Positions 53,245-64,000 of a stretch of 64,000 bases of DNA are shown here, in pieces. The stretch's first letter is position 1, and the number at the start of each line of letters is the position of its first letter. The translations under genes and the position numbers were made by a program. Source of the DNA: Ochotona curzoniae (Eukaryota > Chordata > Mammalia > Lagomorpha > Ochotonidae). The stretch lies in NCBI RefSeq assembly GCF_017591425.1, contig NW_024466459.1, positions 1,240,001 through 1,304,000 of the forward strand, in the 5' to 3' direction. The notes below the pieces were generated by a model that did no database searches, had not been told where the DNA came from, and saw only the letters and a list, made by a program, of their open reading frames with translations.

Positions 53245-53555
53245 GATATAAGGTGACACAGCTAGTTAAACACACTGTCTGGAATGTGGAATTCCATTTG
53301 AGTGCCAGTTTAACTTTCAGCTTCTCTACTTCCCAACCAGCTCCCTGCAAACGCCCCCTGAGAAAATAGCAGAGATGGCCCAAGTGCTTGGGCTCCTGCA
53401 CCCATGGGGGAGACTCGGATGGAGTTCTTGGCTTCTGGCTTCAGCCCTGGTGATTGCTGCTTTTAGGGAGAGTGGACCAGCAGATGGAAAATCTTTCCAC
53501 CTCTCTCTTTGTGTAATTGCCTTTCAAATAAAATAAATACGTTTTTAAGAAGACA
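53245..53555 (+). mobile_element. Diverged SINE
   Basis: Plus-strand copy with 'cacttgggctcctgcaccca'-like body and tttcaaataaaataaatacg tail. Confidence 0.7.
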
Positions 53556-53843
53556 AAAATGCCCCAAATGCAGCAGGTTTCCACCACTACGTATTGGCTA
53601 AAGGCCCCAGCTCAACCTCCGCTTTTCTATCATTCCCGCAGGCCCAATTAGGGCAGGAGCCAACCAGGCAGCAGGGTATCATAGGTCGCTACTAGGCCTT
53701 CAGGTGGGAGCAGAGGGCGACCATGGCAGTCAGCCCTGCCCCAAGGCCCACAGGTGCCACAACTCCAGACATGACCAGATAAATGCCATCCACCGCACGC
53801 CACAGATATCACACCTCTGTGTGTCGGTTCACACGACACATCC

Positions 53844-53849
53844 TTTATT
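53844..53849 (-). terminator. CD79B: CD79B polyadenylation signal
   Basis: AATAAA on the minus strand, about 360 bases past the CD79B stop. It defines the 3' UTR as roughly 53825-54210. Confidence 0.8.
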
Positions 53850-54210
53850 CCTTGTGAGAATGAGGAGGATGGGAGAGTGGAATGAAGTTCTTGGGGGCCC
53901 TCCTGGGGCCCGGAGGGGATGCCTGAGCCTGTCCAGGCTCAGCTGGAAGTTACTGGGCTCTGAGTCCATCTGCCAGTTCTGCTCAAGTCTCTGCCTTGTG
54001 TCCCCTGACCACAGCGACGACATCCCATACAGCTTGCCCCACTCCAAACCACGACCCCTGCTGTCCTTCTGTTCTGGGGCCCGGAGGGGCAGGTAGCTCT
54101 GGCGGGCTGGCTTGGGAGGCAAACGTGGGGTCCAGGAGGAGGGCGTGGCACCTCGGAAGCATCCAGAAGGGCCCATGCGCTGTGCACGGCACGGTTGGGG
54201 AGAACATCCC

Positions 54211-56788
54211 TCACTCCTGGCCTGGGTGCTCGCCCACAGACCACTTCACCTCTCCTGTCCGCAGGGTCACTATGTCCTCATAGGTAGCAGTCTGGTCAAT
54301 GTCGAGGCCCTAGAGACAAGAAACGGAGGTCAGGCCTGGACCATCCCCTGACCACATCCACAGATGGTGGCCTGGGCTGTTGGCACTCCTGCCCCTTACC
54401 TCATAGGTGTGGTCTTCCTCCATCCCGGCTTTGCCATCATCCTGTTTGGGGGAGGGGTGGGATGGAGGGGCGAGTGTTAGCATTTCCATGACTTTGTCTC
54501 CCATTGAGCCTGGCTGAGGAGGGCCAGGGTGCAGGCCAGAGTCAGGTGCATTGTTCAAGAATGACCGACTGGCTGAGTGATTGAGTCAACAGTGTCAGTG
54601 GGAAACCCTGGCCACGTCCAGCCACCCCGCCCAGGGCCCCTCCCCAGCCCCCCAGAACTAGCCCTGCCTGCTGGCAGTCACCTTGTCCAAAAGCAGGAAG
54701 ATGGGCACAATGATGAAGAGGATGATGAGCAGGGTCTGGATCATGATGATGCCATCTTTCAATGTGTTTCGTCGTTTCATCTGCGCCAAGCTGCTGAACC
54801 CTGGGGGAGGGGGCATGAGGCTGGGCTCAGGGTCCTCCAGGGAGCCCACCCCCAGCCTTGCTTCCCTGGGGAGATAATGGCCGTGGCCACTCTCCAGGCG
54901 GCATCTCTCCCTGGCTCAGGTGGCTGTAGGAGCACCCCGCTCCACACGGACACACACCCATGACTCGCAGCTCCGTGGCGAAGCCCAAGACCTTGTCTGT
55001 GCCGTTCACGCATTGACCCCCACAGACGTAGAAGCCGTTGTCCTCAAACTGGACGTCCTGGAGGGTGAGGGTGGACCAGGTGCTGTTAGTGGTCCACTGG
55101 ATGCGGTCATTTTCCTTTGGCAACGGTTGCAGGTCTACGTCCATCTTTGGCTTCCAGAACCACTGTATGGAGCTGGAGTTAAGGGAGTTGTTGGCATAGC
55201 AATGCACTTTCATCACATTGCCTCGTTTCTGGGCCATGAAACGTGGATGCTGCCAGAGCCGGGAACAAGTGCTTCCTGTGGGCACCAAGACCAGATTCAG
55301 AATCCTGCCAGCTGTCTGCCAGCCTTGGTATCCCAAGGGCTCCCACCTCAGGGGATGCCGAGACCAGCCTCCCCCCACCCCCGTCCTGTGCTCCTGCTCT
55401 GTTCCTCACTTATCCCTGCTGCTCAGGATGGGATAGTATGAAGAAGGAGGTGCAAGGAAACTGAACCATGTGAGTGGCCACAAGTCCAAGCACAGGGCTT
55501 TCCCTGGCCTGTCTTCTGCCCCTCCGCCCGATTAAGTTTCCTGTAGAAGGTCCTAGGGCCTTCTTGTTCCTTCCATACTCATGACAACAGTGAGATCCAG
55601 CCCCCACCCAGGGGTGCAATCCCACAGGTAAGCCTGCAGCCTGGGCTGGTACTTCTGCAGTTACCTCCTCTCTAGTGCCCTGGGCTGAAATTCCTCACGG
55701 GCTCCTGGCTCCTCTGGGGATAATGGCCAGCTCCCTGGCTGCCCACTGAGGCCCTCCTGCCCTGTCCTGTCCCCTGGCAGCTTGACAACCTAGAGCCCCT
55801 CACACCAGGGGCCAAGACCAAGGTGGCCTCCCCAGGGAGTTCTTCCCACGGCCATGACTACAGCACACTTATCCAACCAGGATGACAGCTGCCAGGGGTG
55901 GGGCCATCTAGAAGGAGATACTCCCTTAGGAGGCCTGGGGATGAGGTTCCCGGATGGGAAGACAGGGAAATGAAGACCTAGTTGAGTCAATGGCCAGCAC
56001 TGGTCGCACAGACATGCTCACCCCTGGAAGGCGTGGGTGAGGTCACTGACCTTTGGGATCTGAGGACTCCTCCTGGCCTTGAGCTGGCATCGGCTCACCT
56101 GCTGGGTGGGAGGAAGTGGGCGGGGCAAGATCAGGCCCTTCCCCTTGCGTGGCTGCCCCACCCCTGCGCCCTCCTTGTTTCTGGCACCACTTCCTCCTTC
56201 CAGGTTCAAGACCCCTCAGCCCACCCTGCCCCAACCCGAGAAGTCAGGAGCCTGATGGGGATGGTAGAAGCCCTCTCCCAGCTACCCCTCTGCCTCTGAG
56301 CTTCCGGGCAGCCTTGAGTGGGCCCCAAAATGAGATGAAGGAGGAAGTTTCACCTTTCCTGACTTCCCAGCCAGCAAGGGAACATTTCTGGTACAGGGAT
56401 CTCCCAGACTCAACCTCTGCTTGCCTCTTCTCATGTGATGTTCCCAGGTTTCTGGGGCTGAGCCCCCACCTCCACCCCTTTACTTTTGCCTAGCTGCCAA
56501 GGCTGGGGTGCCCTTTGTACCCCTTTAGCCTGATACCCACCCTCCGGGGCTGCAAACCCCAAGCCCAGCACACACCACGGTTGAGTCCCACAGCCCTGGG
56601 CCCCAGCAGGCAGAGGGAGAGAGGAGGCAGGAGGTGTGAGCCCCGGAGGAGAGTGGCGCGAGCTGGAGACTGAGTGGGCGCCGACAGAGGGTGAGCAGAG
56701 CCGGCCAGCGGGCCTTGGTCGTACCTGAGAGCAGCAGCAGCAGCAGCATCCAACTTCTGGCTGTGGGAGACAGCACCAGCTGGGTCAT
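54211..56788 (-). CDS. CD79B: CD79B (Ig-beta), B-cell receptor signalling chain, complete
   Basis: Membrane partner of CD79A that couples surface immunoglobulin to SYK in B cells. Six exons: 56788-56725, 56098-56051, 55275-54958, 54800-54682, 54441-54400, 54309-54211; 690 nt, 229 aa, equal to human. Order: signal peptide (SWMLLLLLLSG), a short linker exon, one V-like Ig domain with intradomain cysteines (KVHCYAN and FYVCGGQC), membrane span (IIMIQTLLIILFIIVPIFLL), then a tail with the ITAM DHTYEGLDIDQTATYEDIVTL split between exons 5 and 6 in 20-residue spacing. The C-terminus GEHPGQE is conserved. The residue at the position of human Cys136 (interchain bond to CD79A) is Phe (VLGFATELRV). Confidence 0.97.
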
Positions 56789-56904
56789 GGTCACCGCTCC
56801 GTCCCTGACCCCAAGCCTAAGAGGCCGTGAGAGGTTCCTGGGGAAAGCGTGTAACTGTCCGAGCTGCAGCCCGTCCCCTCCCCACACCTTCCTCACCAGG
56901 CCCC

Positions 56905-56960
56905 TTCCTGCCATGCAAATCTGGGCCCAGGGGAGGCAGCAGCTCTCTTGGGACCCTGGG
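56905..56960 (-). promoter_or_regulatory. CD79B: CD79B promoter with octamer and EBF/ETS-like sites
   Basis: An octamer ATGCAAAT (56913-56920) lies about 125 bases before the start codon. An EBF-like TCTCTTGGGA is at 56944-56953, and ETS-like cttcct motifs at 56888-56910. No TATA box. This combination matches the known B-cell promoter type of this gene. Confidence 0.65.
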
Positions 56961-59900
56961 GAGGGCGGGCTCTTGTCAGCTGGGCTGCTAGGTGCATGGA
57001 ACTTGCCCAGCTTGGTGGAAGCCCCAGCAGGTGGGAGCTGGCGGGGGGTGAGCCTTGAGCCTTCTGGCAGATGAAGGACTACATTGTTCCCCCTTGTTTG
57101 TGCTGACCCCAGCTCCGCCAGCCCCTTGAAGACCAGAACCTGGCTGGCCTGTCTTCCAGGCACGTGGCAGCTCTTGAATGAAGCTGCAATCAGGCTTGTG
57201 TGCCTTGGCCCAGCCCTTGCCATGCAGGAAGAGAGTACTGAAAGAGGACAGGGGAGGAGGCAGAGGGGCGGCCCATGTTGGAAGCTGACCCCATGGAGCA
57301 AGGGAACCACAGAAGTTCTTGAGCAAGAGCAGGAGAAGTCAGCAGGCACTGTGGAGAAAATGGGAGATTTCTGGGGGCTCCGGGAGGAGATGGCATAGAG
57401 AAAAGACTTCGCTTAATACTCAGGGACTTGGGGACACTGCCATGCTGTCCACTGTTCCTCAGGCTCTTGGGCAAGGAGGGTTGGCTCCAAATTGTCAAGG
57501 TTCTTGTCTGGCTGTTGGTCAGCAGGACAATGGACATAATAAGCAAGATGCTCAGGAGCCCCCGGGGCCTGGCTCCTCCCCCTGCTTGGATGTGGCCCTT
57601 TGGCAAGTGGGCAATGCCCTTGCATAGGGCACAGCCTGCCCAGCTACACAGAATAGGAGCCCAACCTGAGTCCCCACCGGGTCTCCTGCAGCTGAGCCCA
57701 CTCCCAGCAGCTCCTGGCTCTCTTGTCCTGAACCCTGGAACAGGAGAGAGGGTGGAGGCCTTGGCATCTCAGCCTGGTCTGGGGGCACAGCAAGGGTGCC
57801 CTTGTGCCCCCAGTCCTGGGCCCAGGCCTTGTTTTATGTAGGACAGGGCGAGCACACTTAAGGGGTACTGGGCAGGACCTGAGCTGCAGAAATTGGGGAT
57901 GGGAGGGTTAAGCTTTTACTGAGGCACAGCTCGTTCTGGGCAGTCCCAGATGTTCTTGCTGTGCTTCCAGATGTTCCCGATGAAAAAACATTTGTGTGAC
58001 GAGGTCTGTCAGGTGTTTAGCTAACAGAACAAACAGCCTACGGATGAGAACATGACCCAGGGTCAGCTTGGGGCCACAGAGCCTGGCATGGGTAGAGCCC
58101 CCACTGAGGGGTCTCCTCCTTAAGCATACCTCAGCTTGCCCACGCCATGGTGTGAGGGAGGCCTTGGTTGGCTTGGGGGCCTTGTGTCCCCTTCAAAGTT
58201 GAGAAGGTGAGAGGGCATGGCTTGTGGCACACATGAGACGCACACGTACTCACACAGATGGGTTGCCTGGGGCGCGGGTGGTACAGCCTGCTTCGGAGCT
58301 GTACTGGGGCCCAGGTGATTGCAAGGGGCACAGAGGTTAGCGGGATGACTGGCATCCTGCGTCTGCATGTAGGTGCCCACATCGCCAGCTGTGGGCGAAG
58401 ATGCAGATGTGTCCTTTGGGCTTCGTTCCCATTCATGCTGGGTGAACCTGCGTTCAGGGAGGCTGAGGGGTCTGTGGCAGGAGGAGGGTGTGCCTGCAGG
58501 ATTATTTGTCACTGCTGGGCTGTGCTGTTCCCTGCTGTTGACAACAGCACCCAGCCCTGTCCTGGGCTCCTGATGACCTTTCTCAGAACAGGAGGCTTCC
58601 TAAGCCCACTTTGCCTCTGGCCACCCAGGGCTACACAGCCCCGACATCTGGCAGTGCCCCCATCCCACACACACTGTCACCTTTCCAGGAAATCAGTAGC
58701 AAAACAAGAGGTGTGGTGCGGGAGGTGCAGGCAGAGGCACAAGGGGCCCACAGGTTGGGGACACAAAGAAGGCAGAGTCACGCACCCATCCCGTGCTACC
58801 TCACCAGAGAAGGCTGGAACTCAGATCTACCCTTCCTCCAGGCTAGCTGTTCCTGGAAGGGAAGAGGCCTGTAGCCGGGGGGTGGGGGAGGATGGGTGGG
58901 TGGTGGGTGGGTTCCAATCCTGCCCCCTGCAGTGTACCAGCCAGGAGTCTTCCCAGGCCACTAGGGTGGTCTCGGCTAGTGGTGCTCCTGGCTTGGCCTG
59001 GGCATTGGATGAGTGCTAGGACAAAAGTGTGTTTACAGGGAAGAGTGGCAACCCTGGCCTTCACAGGCCAAGGGCACCTAGGCGGGCAGCAGCCAATCCT
59101 AACAGCTCAGAGACCCAAGGTTCTTCCGGTGAGAGAGTGCCAATGATGGAGTTTTGACAGGGTAGCCATGTGTACCTGCCTGCAATCCTGGGCCTGAAGC
59201 CTGGGTGAAAGGTGTGGTCAGTGGTGCTGATTGACAGTGGGAGGTGGGATAATTGTGACACTCATCTATGGGTAGCTATGCCTCTTTTCCAGATTTCACT
59301 GTTTTTCTTTCACTAGGGGAGGCTCTTAGGAAGGGTGGCACAGGGTCTGGGTGCCATGTAAGTCTCCTGCCCTTGAGGTCAGAAGCAGCCCCTGCTCAGG
59401 CAGAGAGCAGGAGAACCATGAGGCTGCCTGACTTCCCAGCAGACATCTGCAGGTGGAAGCACAAGCCACAGGGACAATGGAGGGACATCACTGTGTGTGT
59501 CACATTGCCTCAGGGCCTAGGTAGAGGAGGCAGAGACCCTGAAAAGGTTCCAGTGCTCACTGCCCCGGAGCAAGAAGTCTAGGAGGGCAGAAGCTGTGGT
59601 GATGGCTTCAGACTGGAGGAGCAGGGCTGAGTGCACTGGCTGAGAGTATGCTGTCCCATGCAGGCCCACAGGGCACCTTGGGGCTGGGTGTCAGGGGCAG
59701 AGCTGAGGAGGAAGAGAGGCTGTGTGTGAGGGTCTCTGGAGATGAGGGGTCAGGAACACGGGCTCTCCAGGTACTTCCTGGGTGCTGCCTGTGAAGAGAG
59801 AGTGGGGGCACAGACCCAGGGTCCCCATGTGGCCTCTTGGGATTCCACTGAGAGGCTTCTGGAGCAGGAACGGATTGGAGGAGAATGACCCAGAGAATGG

Positions 59901-60050
59901 GGCCGGGGTCCTCCTGTGCTCCTGTCCTGGGCCCCCCATCCCTGCCTTCACCCTCTGTCTCTCCTCCCTACCTCCACACCATCCTTTCCCCTTGCTGCCC
60001 TCAGCCCCATCCACGTCCACAGGCGCATGGGAGGAGTCCACGACGCAGAG
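56961..60050. other. CD79B-SCN4A intergenic DNA
   Basis: GC-rich and SINE-free. A 253-codon plus-strand open frame (58258-59019) has no recognisable domain or flanking splice structure. By position this may hold parts of the GH control region. Confidence 0.4.
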
Positions 60051-60063
60051 GCACTGGGGAGGG

Positions 60064-60069
60064 TTTATT
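60064..60069 (-). terminator. SCN4A: SCN4A polyadenylation signal
   Basis: AATAAA on the minus strand about 2.03 kb past the SCN4A stop, consistent with the long 3' UTR of this gene (60045-62098). Confidence 0.65.
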
Positions 60070-60714
60070 GTAAGAACTGTACAAAGGAGCCTGCTGGCCA
60101 GCCCCAACTGAGGCCTGTCCCCCGACAAGAGTGAGGTGGGAATGGGTGTGGATCTGTATGGAGGGGCCAGGGAGACGCCAGAACCTCTTCTGCAATCACC
60201 ACCCAGTCCATGGAGAAGGTCCCACCCAACAGGTTCCTGAGGCTCCGAGGGGATGCTCCTGTCTGGGGGCCACAAGGGTGAACAGAGGGGCAGGTGTTGG
60301 ACAGGGGAAGTCCTTTGCTGGATGAACTCCTGGAAGGATGGCGGCGGCAGTGTCACCGCAGGCAGAGCCCCCCCGAAGGAGTAGAGGTGGGGAGCAGGGT
60401 GTGGCCTGGGTCCGTGGGAGGAGGGGGAAGAGAGGAGCTCCTGGGGAGTGAGTGAGAGAACAGTGGACAGGCAGAGAGCACGACGAACAACAAGGAAGAC
60501 TGGCCCACAGGTGTGCGCACGCACACACACATGTGTACACACATACACCTTGTTTTGAAGGTTTTGCTGCTTCCTGAGTTTTAATTAAACTATTTACGAG
60601 AAACAGAAAAGAAGAGGAACTTAGGCCAACAGAGGACTCAAAGTAAAAACTTTCCCTCATGTATTCACATTCATCCACACACCCTCACATACAAGCACAT
60701 TCATATGACCAGGC

Positions 60715-60770
60715 CTACACACAGAACACACACACAGACACACACAGACACACACAGACACACACACAGA
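60715..60770. repeat. CA-rich imperfect microsatellite in SCN4A 3' UTR
   Basis: Imperfect CA/CAGA repeats; scattered acac motifs continue to about 60900. Confidence 0.8.
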
Positions 60771-62098
60771 CCTTCTGGTATTCCAGAGCACACTGACACA
60801 GAGGTATCCAGACACACACATGTATACACAGTGGCTCACACATGCATGCACACAGAGCTGTCTGTGTAGGCTTGTAAGCAGATACACACAGGTACACACT
60901 CAAGTGACTACATCCAGAGACCCTGAGCAGATATCTCACCCCCTCCTCCAGGCCCAGTCTCTGGGAGCCAGCAGAGCCTAGAGCAGCCAATCCTAACCTC
61001 TCAGATTGGTAGTGCCAATGGCAATGCCCCTGGCTTTCCAAGTAGCAGGAAGGTGGGAGGTTGAGCCCGAGCGAGGTGTACCTTCTCTGCTATATGCCCC
61101 ACTCAGCATCTCTAACATCTACTAAACGGAAACACACTCAGGGTCAATTGAGGATGGAGGGGAAAGGATGAGGAGGGAGGAAGACATGGATGTGGGTTGG
61201 GGGGGAGATGACCTCTGGGTAAGGTAGGGACCCCTTAAGCTAAGGAGCCCTGACGGTGTCGATGGGGTGGGGGTGAGGAAGAGAAAGAGGAAGCAAGAGA
61301 CTTGTTGCTGAGCTCCAGGGCCCTGCTCTCCCTGAGCTGGATGCCCAGGCCAAGCATAGTGATTCAGCTGGCAGACCCAGCCTGAGCTGTGCAGCCATGC
61401 TCCCAGAAAAAGGCAGCTCCCAAGGGGCTCCTTCCTCTATGCTTCCCTTGGGGCCAGCTGGCCGGAGCCCCTCTCGGGAAGCTCAGGAATTGGTTCAGGG
61501 TCTCAACCCCTGCCCAGTGCAGCCAGCAAGACCCAGGGGCCAAGCTGGCTTGGGAGTGCTTGCTGAATCCCGAGGAATTCCTGGCCCTGCTGCTCCCCAC
61601 CCTGGAGGCAGAAGGGGCAGGCTGGCAGCAGCCTGGGTCTGGTTAGGAGGTCTCCATCCATAGTGGCTGGGAGAAGGGGCGCCTAAGCCACTTCCTGGGA
61701 AGGGACCAGCAGCCCTTAAGACTGTGGTGACAGGAGGATAGGCTGGCTGGTCCCCGAGCAGGGTGCAGGGGTTCTCCTTCCCCAGCTGACAGCGTGGTAG
61801 CTGTGCCAGGAGGAGATAAGACAAACTTGAAGGCAAAAATTGGTGGCAGGGGCCACAGGCCCAGCTTGGAGCCCCTGGGTGCAGTTCTCATTTTCCATGG
61901 CCTGGGAAGGCAGGTGCATGGGGCTGGTTGTCTGTCTAGGTATGGCCAAATCCTGTCCCCCAGCAGGGAGCCAGTCAGACAGATGGACACATACACAGTC
62001 ACAGGCTCAAAACCCTGCCCCTTCGCTCAGAATGCAGGCACTTCTGGGAGCTCTGGGGGTTGTGCCAAGACTTGGCTAGACCACCTCCACGCTGCCCA

Positions 62099-63327
62099 CT
62101 AGACCAGAGACTCTTTGACCCCTGGGCGGACAGTCTGCCCTGGTGCAGGGGTTGAAGGGAGGGCAGACCCTGAGGAGCTGACAGATGTGTGCTCCCTGGC
62201 AGGGCTAACATCCTCAGGGGAGCCCTTCTCCTCTGCTCCCTGGCCCTGCACAAGGCTGGCCCCGTTCTCAGGGCCATACATCTTGCTCATGGCCTCGGCG
62301 ATCAGTCCCTCCTTCTCTGGGGCCCCGCCTCCTGTGCCGTCCTGGCTGTGACGGTACATGTAGGAGGCCTGCTTGACAGAGCGCTGTAGCAGGTGGCGGC
62401 GATAGGCCCTCTGGATCTTGATAGCACACACCTCCTCGTGTTTCCTCTTGAGGGTGGTGGTGATGGGCTCGTAGGAGACCTTGGACGGGTTGGCTGCCAT
62501 GAACTTCTCCTCCATGGTCTCCTTGAGGGCATCCATTTCCCCAGAGTCACCCAGCACCTCCTTGGTCAGGGCGAAGAGGATGTCGAGGCAGTGGATCTTA
62601 TCCCCTGGCACCATGGGCAGGTCCAGCGTGATGAGCTTGATCTTGTTGGGCTTGGCGATCCTTAGTGGCTCCTGCAGCGTGTCCACGAAGTCAGAGAGGC
62701 GACTGTAGTCGATGAACTGGGTGGCGTCAGGGTCGAACTTCTCCCACGTCTCGTAGAACATCTCGAAGTCATCCTCACCCAGAGGCTCGCTGCTCTCCTC
62801 GGTGGCCACGTTGAAGTTCTCCAGGATGATGGCGATGTACATGTTGACCACGATGAGGAAGGAGATGATGATGTAGCTGCAGAAGAAGCAGATGCCGATG
62901 GAGGGGTTGCCACAGTCGCCCCTGACGCTGGTGCCCGGATTCTCGAGTGTGGGGTCGCAGTCTGGGGGCCCGCTGTTGAGGATGGGGTTGAGCAGCCCAT
63001 CCCAGCCGGCCGACGTGGTGATCTCGAAGAGGCAGATGATGCTGTTGCCGAAGGTCTCAAAGTTGAACATGTCGTCGATGCCCGCCTCCTTCTTGACATA
63101 GGCAAAGTTGGACATGCCAAAGATAGAGTAGATGAACATGACGAGGAAGAGGAGGAGGCCGATGTTGAAGAGAGCCGGTAGTGACATCATGAGGGCGAAG
63201 AGCAGCGTCCGGATGCCCTTGGCCCCACGGATCAGGCGCAGGACCCGCCCGATGCGTGCCAGGCGGATCACGCGGAACAGGGTTGGGGACACGAAGTACT
63301 TCTGGATCAGGTCAGAGAGTGCAAGGC
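62099..63327 (-). CDS. SCN4A: SCN4A, skeletal muscle voltage-gated sodium channel Nav1.4, last coding exon only
   Basis: The 3'-terminal coding exon, 409 codons after one carried base, with acceptor at 63328-63330; the rest of the gene lies beyond the right edge. It encodes the end of domain IV: S4 arginines ([17 protein letters not shown]), S5, the P-loop with TSAGWDGLL carrying the domain IV Ala of the DEKA selectivity filter, and S6. These are followed by the cytoplasmic tail with the EF-hand-like region ([20 protein letters not shown]), the calmodulin-binding IQ motif ([14 protein letters not shown]) and the PDZ-binding terminus KESLV. The C-terminal linker before the last twelve residues is the most variable part. 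No break is seen. Confidence 0.97.
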
Positions 63328-63637
63328 CTGCCAGTGGGGGTGGGAGGGAAGAACGAAGCGGTTGGATCAGGGTGGGGTTGGGGTCAGGGAGCCTGTCCTG
63401 CAGAACGCAACAGGTACCCAAAAAACAGCACTAGATACTGCTGTCACCTGCACGTGTGTTCAGTTTTCCAGCTGGACAGATCCTAGAAACTCATCTTAGG
63501 GTAGCCACTCAGGACGTGGGCACCCGAGTACGTATTCACTGGTCAGGTGAGCTTCTGAGATGTCTTCTGGTGCATGCAGGTGACATGCTGTCTACAAGCC
63601 CACTCTTGTGTGTCCTTGTGCATTAAAAGTAGCTAAC

Positions 63638-63906
63638 AGGGCTGACATTGTGACAGAGCATGTAAAGATGTCTCTTGCAGCACTGGCAAGAATCCTGCCC
63701 ACTCCAATTCTGACCCAACTCCCTGTTGATGTGCCTGGAAAGGTGGAGGATGGTTCAACCCCTTGGGTTACACCCATGTGGGAGAAGCAGAAGCTTCTGA
63801 CTCCTGGTTTTGACTTGACTTGGCACTAACGCATTTGGTGAGTTAACCTGGGGATGGAAGAGTCTGTCTTTCCTTTTCTGTCTTTCAAACAAATAAAAAT
63901 AAATCT
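63638..63906 (+). mobile_element. Diverged SINE in SCN4A intron
   Basis: Plus-strand copy: gggctgacattgtgacag head through caaacaaataaaaataaatc tail. Confidence 0.75.
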
Positions 63907-63937
63907 TATCATTGTATATTTTAAAGCACAAATAACA

Positions 63938-64000
63938 GGGGGCAGTGTTTGGCACAGCAATTAAGCTGCCCCTTGGGCCGCCCACTTCCTGTACACCTGA
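63938..64000 (+). mobile_element. SINE cut by the window edge
   Basis: Only the head is seen (gggggcagtgtttggcacagc). Confidence 0.55.

Noticed and set aside
56525..57349. 274-codon minus-strand open frame
   Set aside because: It is CD79B exon 1 read through into its 5' flank and intron 1.
58258..59019. 253-codon plus-strand open frame between CD79B and SCN4A
   Set aside because: No recognisable domain, no promoter or splice context; the length is plausible by chance in GC-rich DNA.
59691..60548. 285-codon minus-strand open frame
   Set aside because: Straddles the end of the SCN4A 3' UTR and is dominated by CA-repeat and Pro/Ser-rich translation.

Overview
This is a vertebrate nuclear window with split, GT-AG spliced genes, CpG-rich promoters and dense tRNA-derived SINEs. 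I read it as a lagomorph, most likely a pika (Ochotona). The SINEs are of the lagomorph CSINE type, and the growth hormone protein has lagomorph-like features. The species call is inference. The gene order matches human 17q23.3: FTSJ3 (-), PSMC5 (+), SMARCD2 (-), TCAM1 (+), GH1 (-), CD79B (-), SCN4A (-).

Layout. 1-6671: FTSJ3, complete in 20 coding exons (835 aa, 2'-O-methyltransferase/pre-rRNA processing factor). 6672-7241: a CpG-rich head-to-head promoter shared with PSMC5. 7242-12258: PSMC5, complete in 12 exons (406 aa, 26S proteasome ATPase Rpt6). 12336-20777: SMARCD2, complete in 13 exons (531 aa, BAF60b SWI/SNF subunit), tail-to-tail with PSMC5 and with a 3.9-kb first intron. 21-32.8 kb: SINE-rich intergenic DNA with LINE-like remnants and an isolated CpG-rich, promoter-like block at 26.65-26.88 kb. 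32878-38670: TCAM1, a seven-exon, five-Ig-domain ICAM-family gene that is fully open here, although its human counterpart is a pseudogene. 39.6-44.7 kb: SINEs, unassigned DNA and a degraded GH-like gene fragment (about 40.2-41.5 kb). 44701-46107: GH1, five exons (217 aa) with TATA box and Pit-1-type sites. 46.3-53.8 kb: intergenic DNA corresponding in position to part of the primate GH locus control region. 53844-56788: CD79B, six exons (229 aa). 60064-63327: the 3' UTR and last coding exon of SCN4A, which continues off the right edge.

The genes are not an operon. They mix housekeeping functions (ribosome biogenesis, proteasome, chromatin remodelling) with tissue-restricted ones (germ cell adhesion, pituitary hormone, B-cell receptor, muscle sodium channel). 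The known regulatory interest of the locus lies in the long-range control of GH from the CD79B/SCN4A side and of TCAM1 from the SMARCD2 promoter side.

The observations most worth a second look are: (1) the GH-like pseudogene lying between TCAM1 and GH1, in the interval occupied by the primate CSH/GH2 cluster; (2) the intact TCAM1; (3) replacement by Phe of the conserved CD79B cysteine used for the disulfide to CD79A; (4) the promoter/exon-like CpG block upstream of TCAM1. I found no CRISPR array, prokaryotic system or autonomous novel system. Exon coordinates were read by hand from splice sites and reading phase; all complete genes close in frame.
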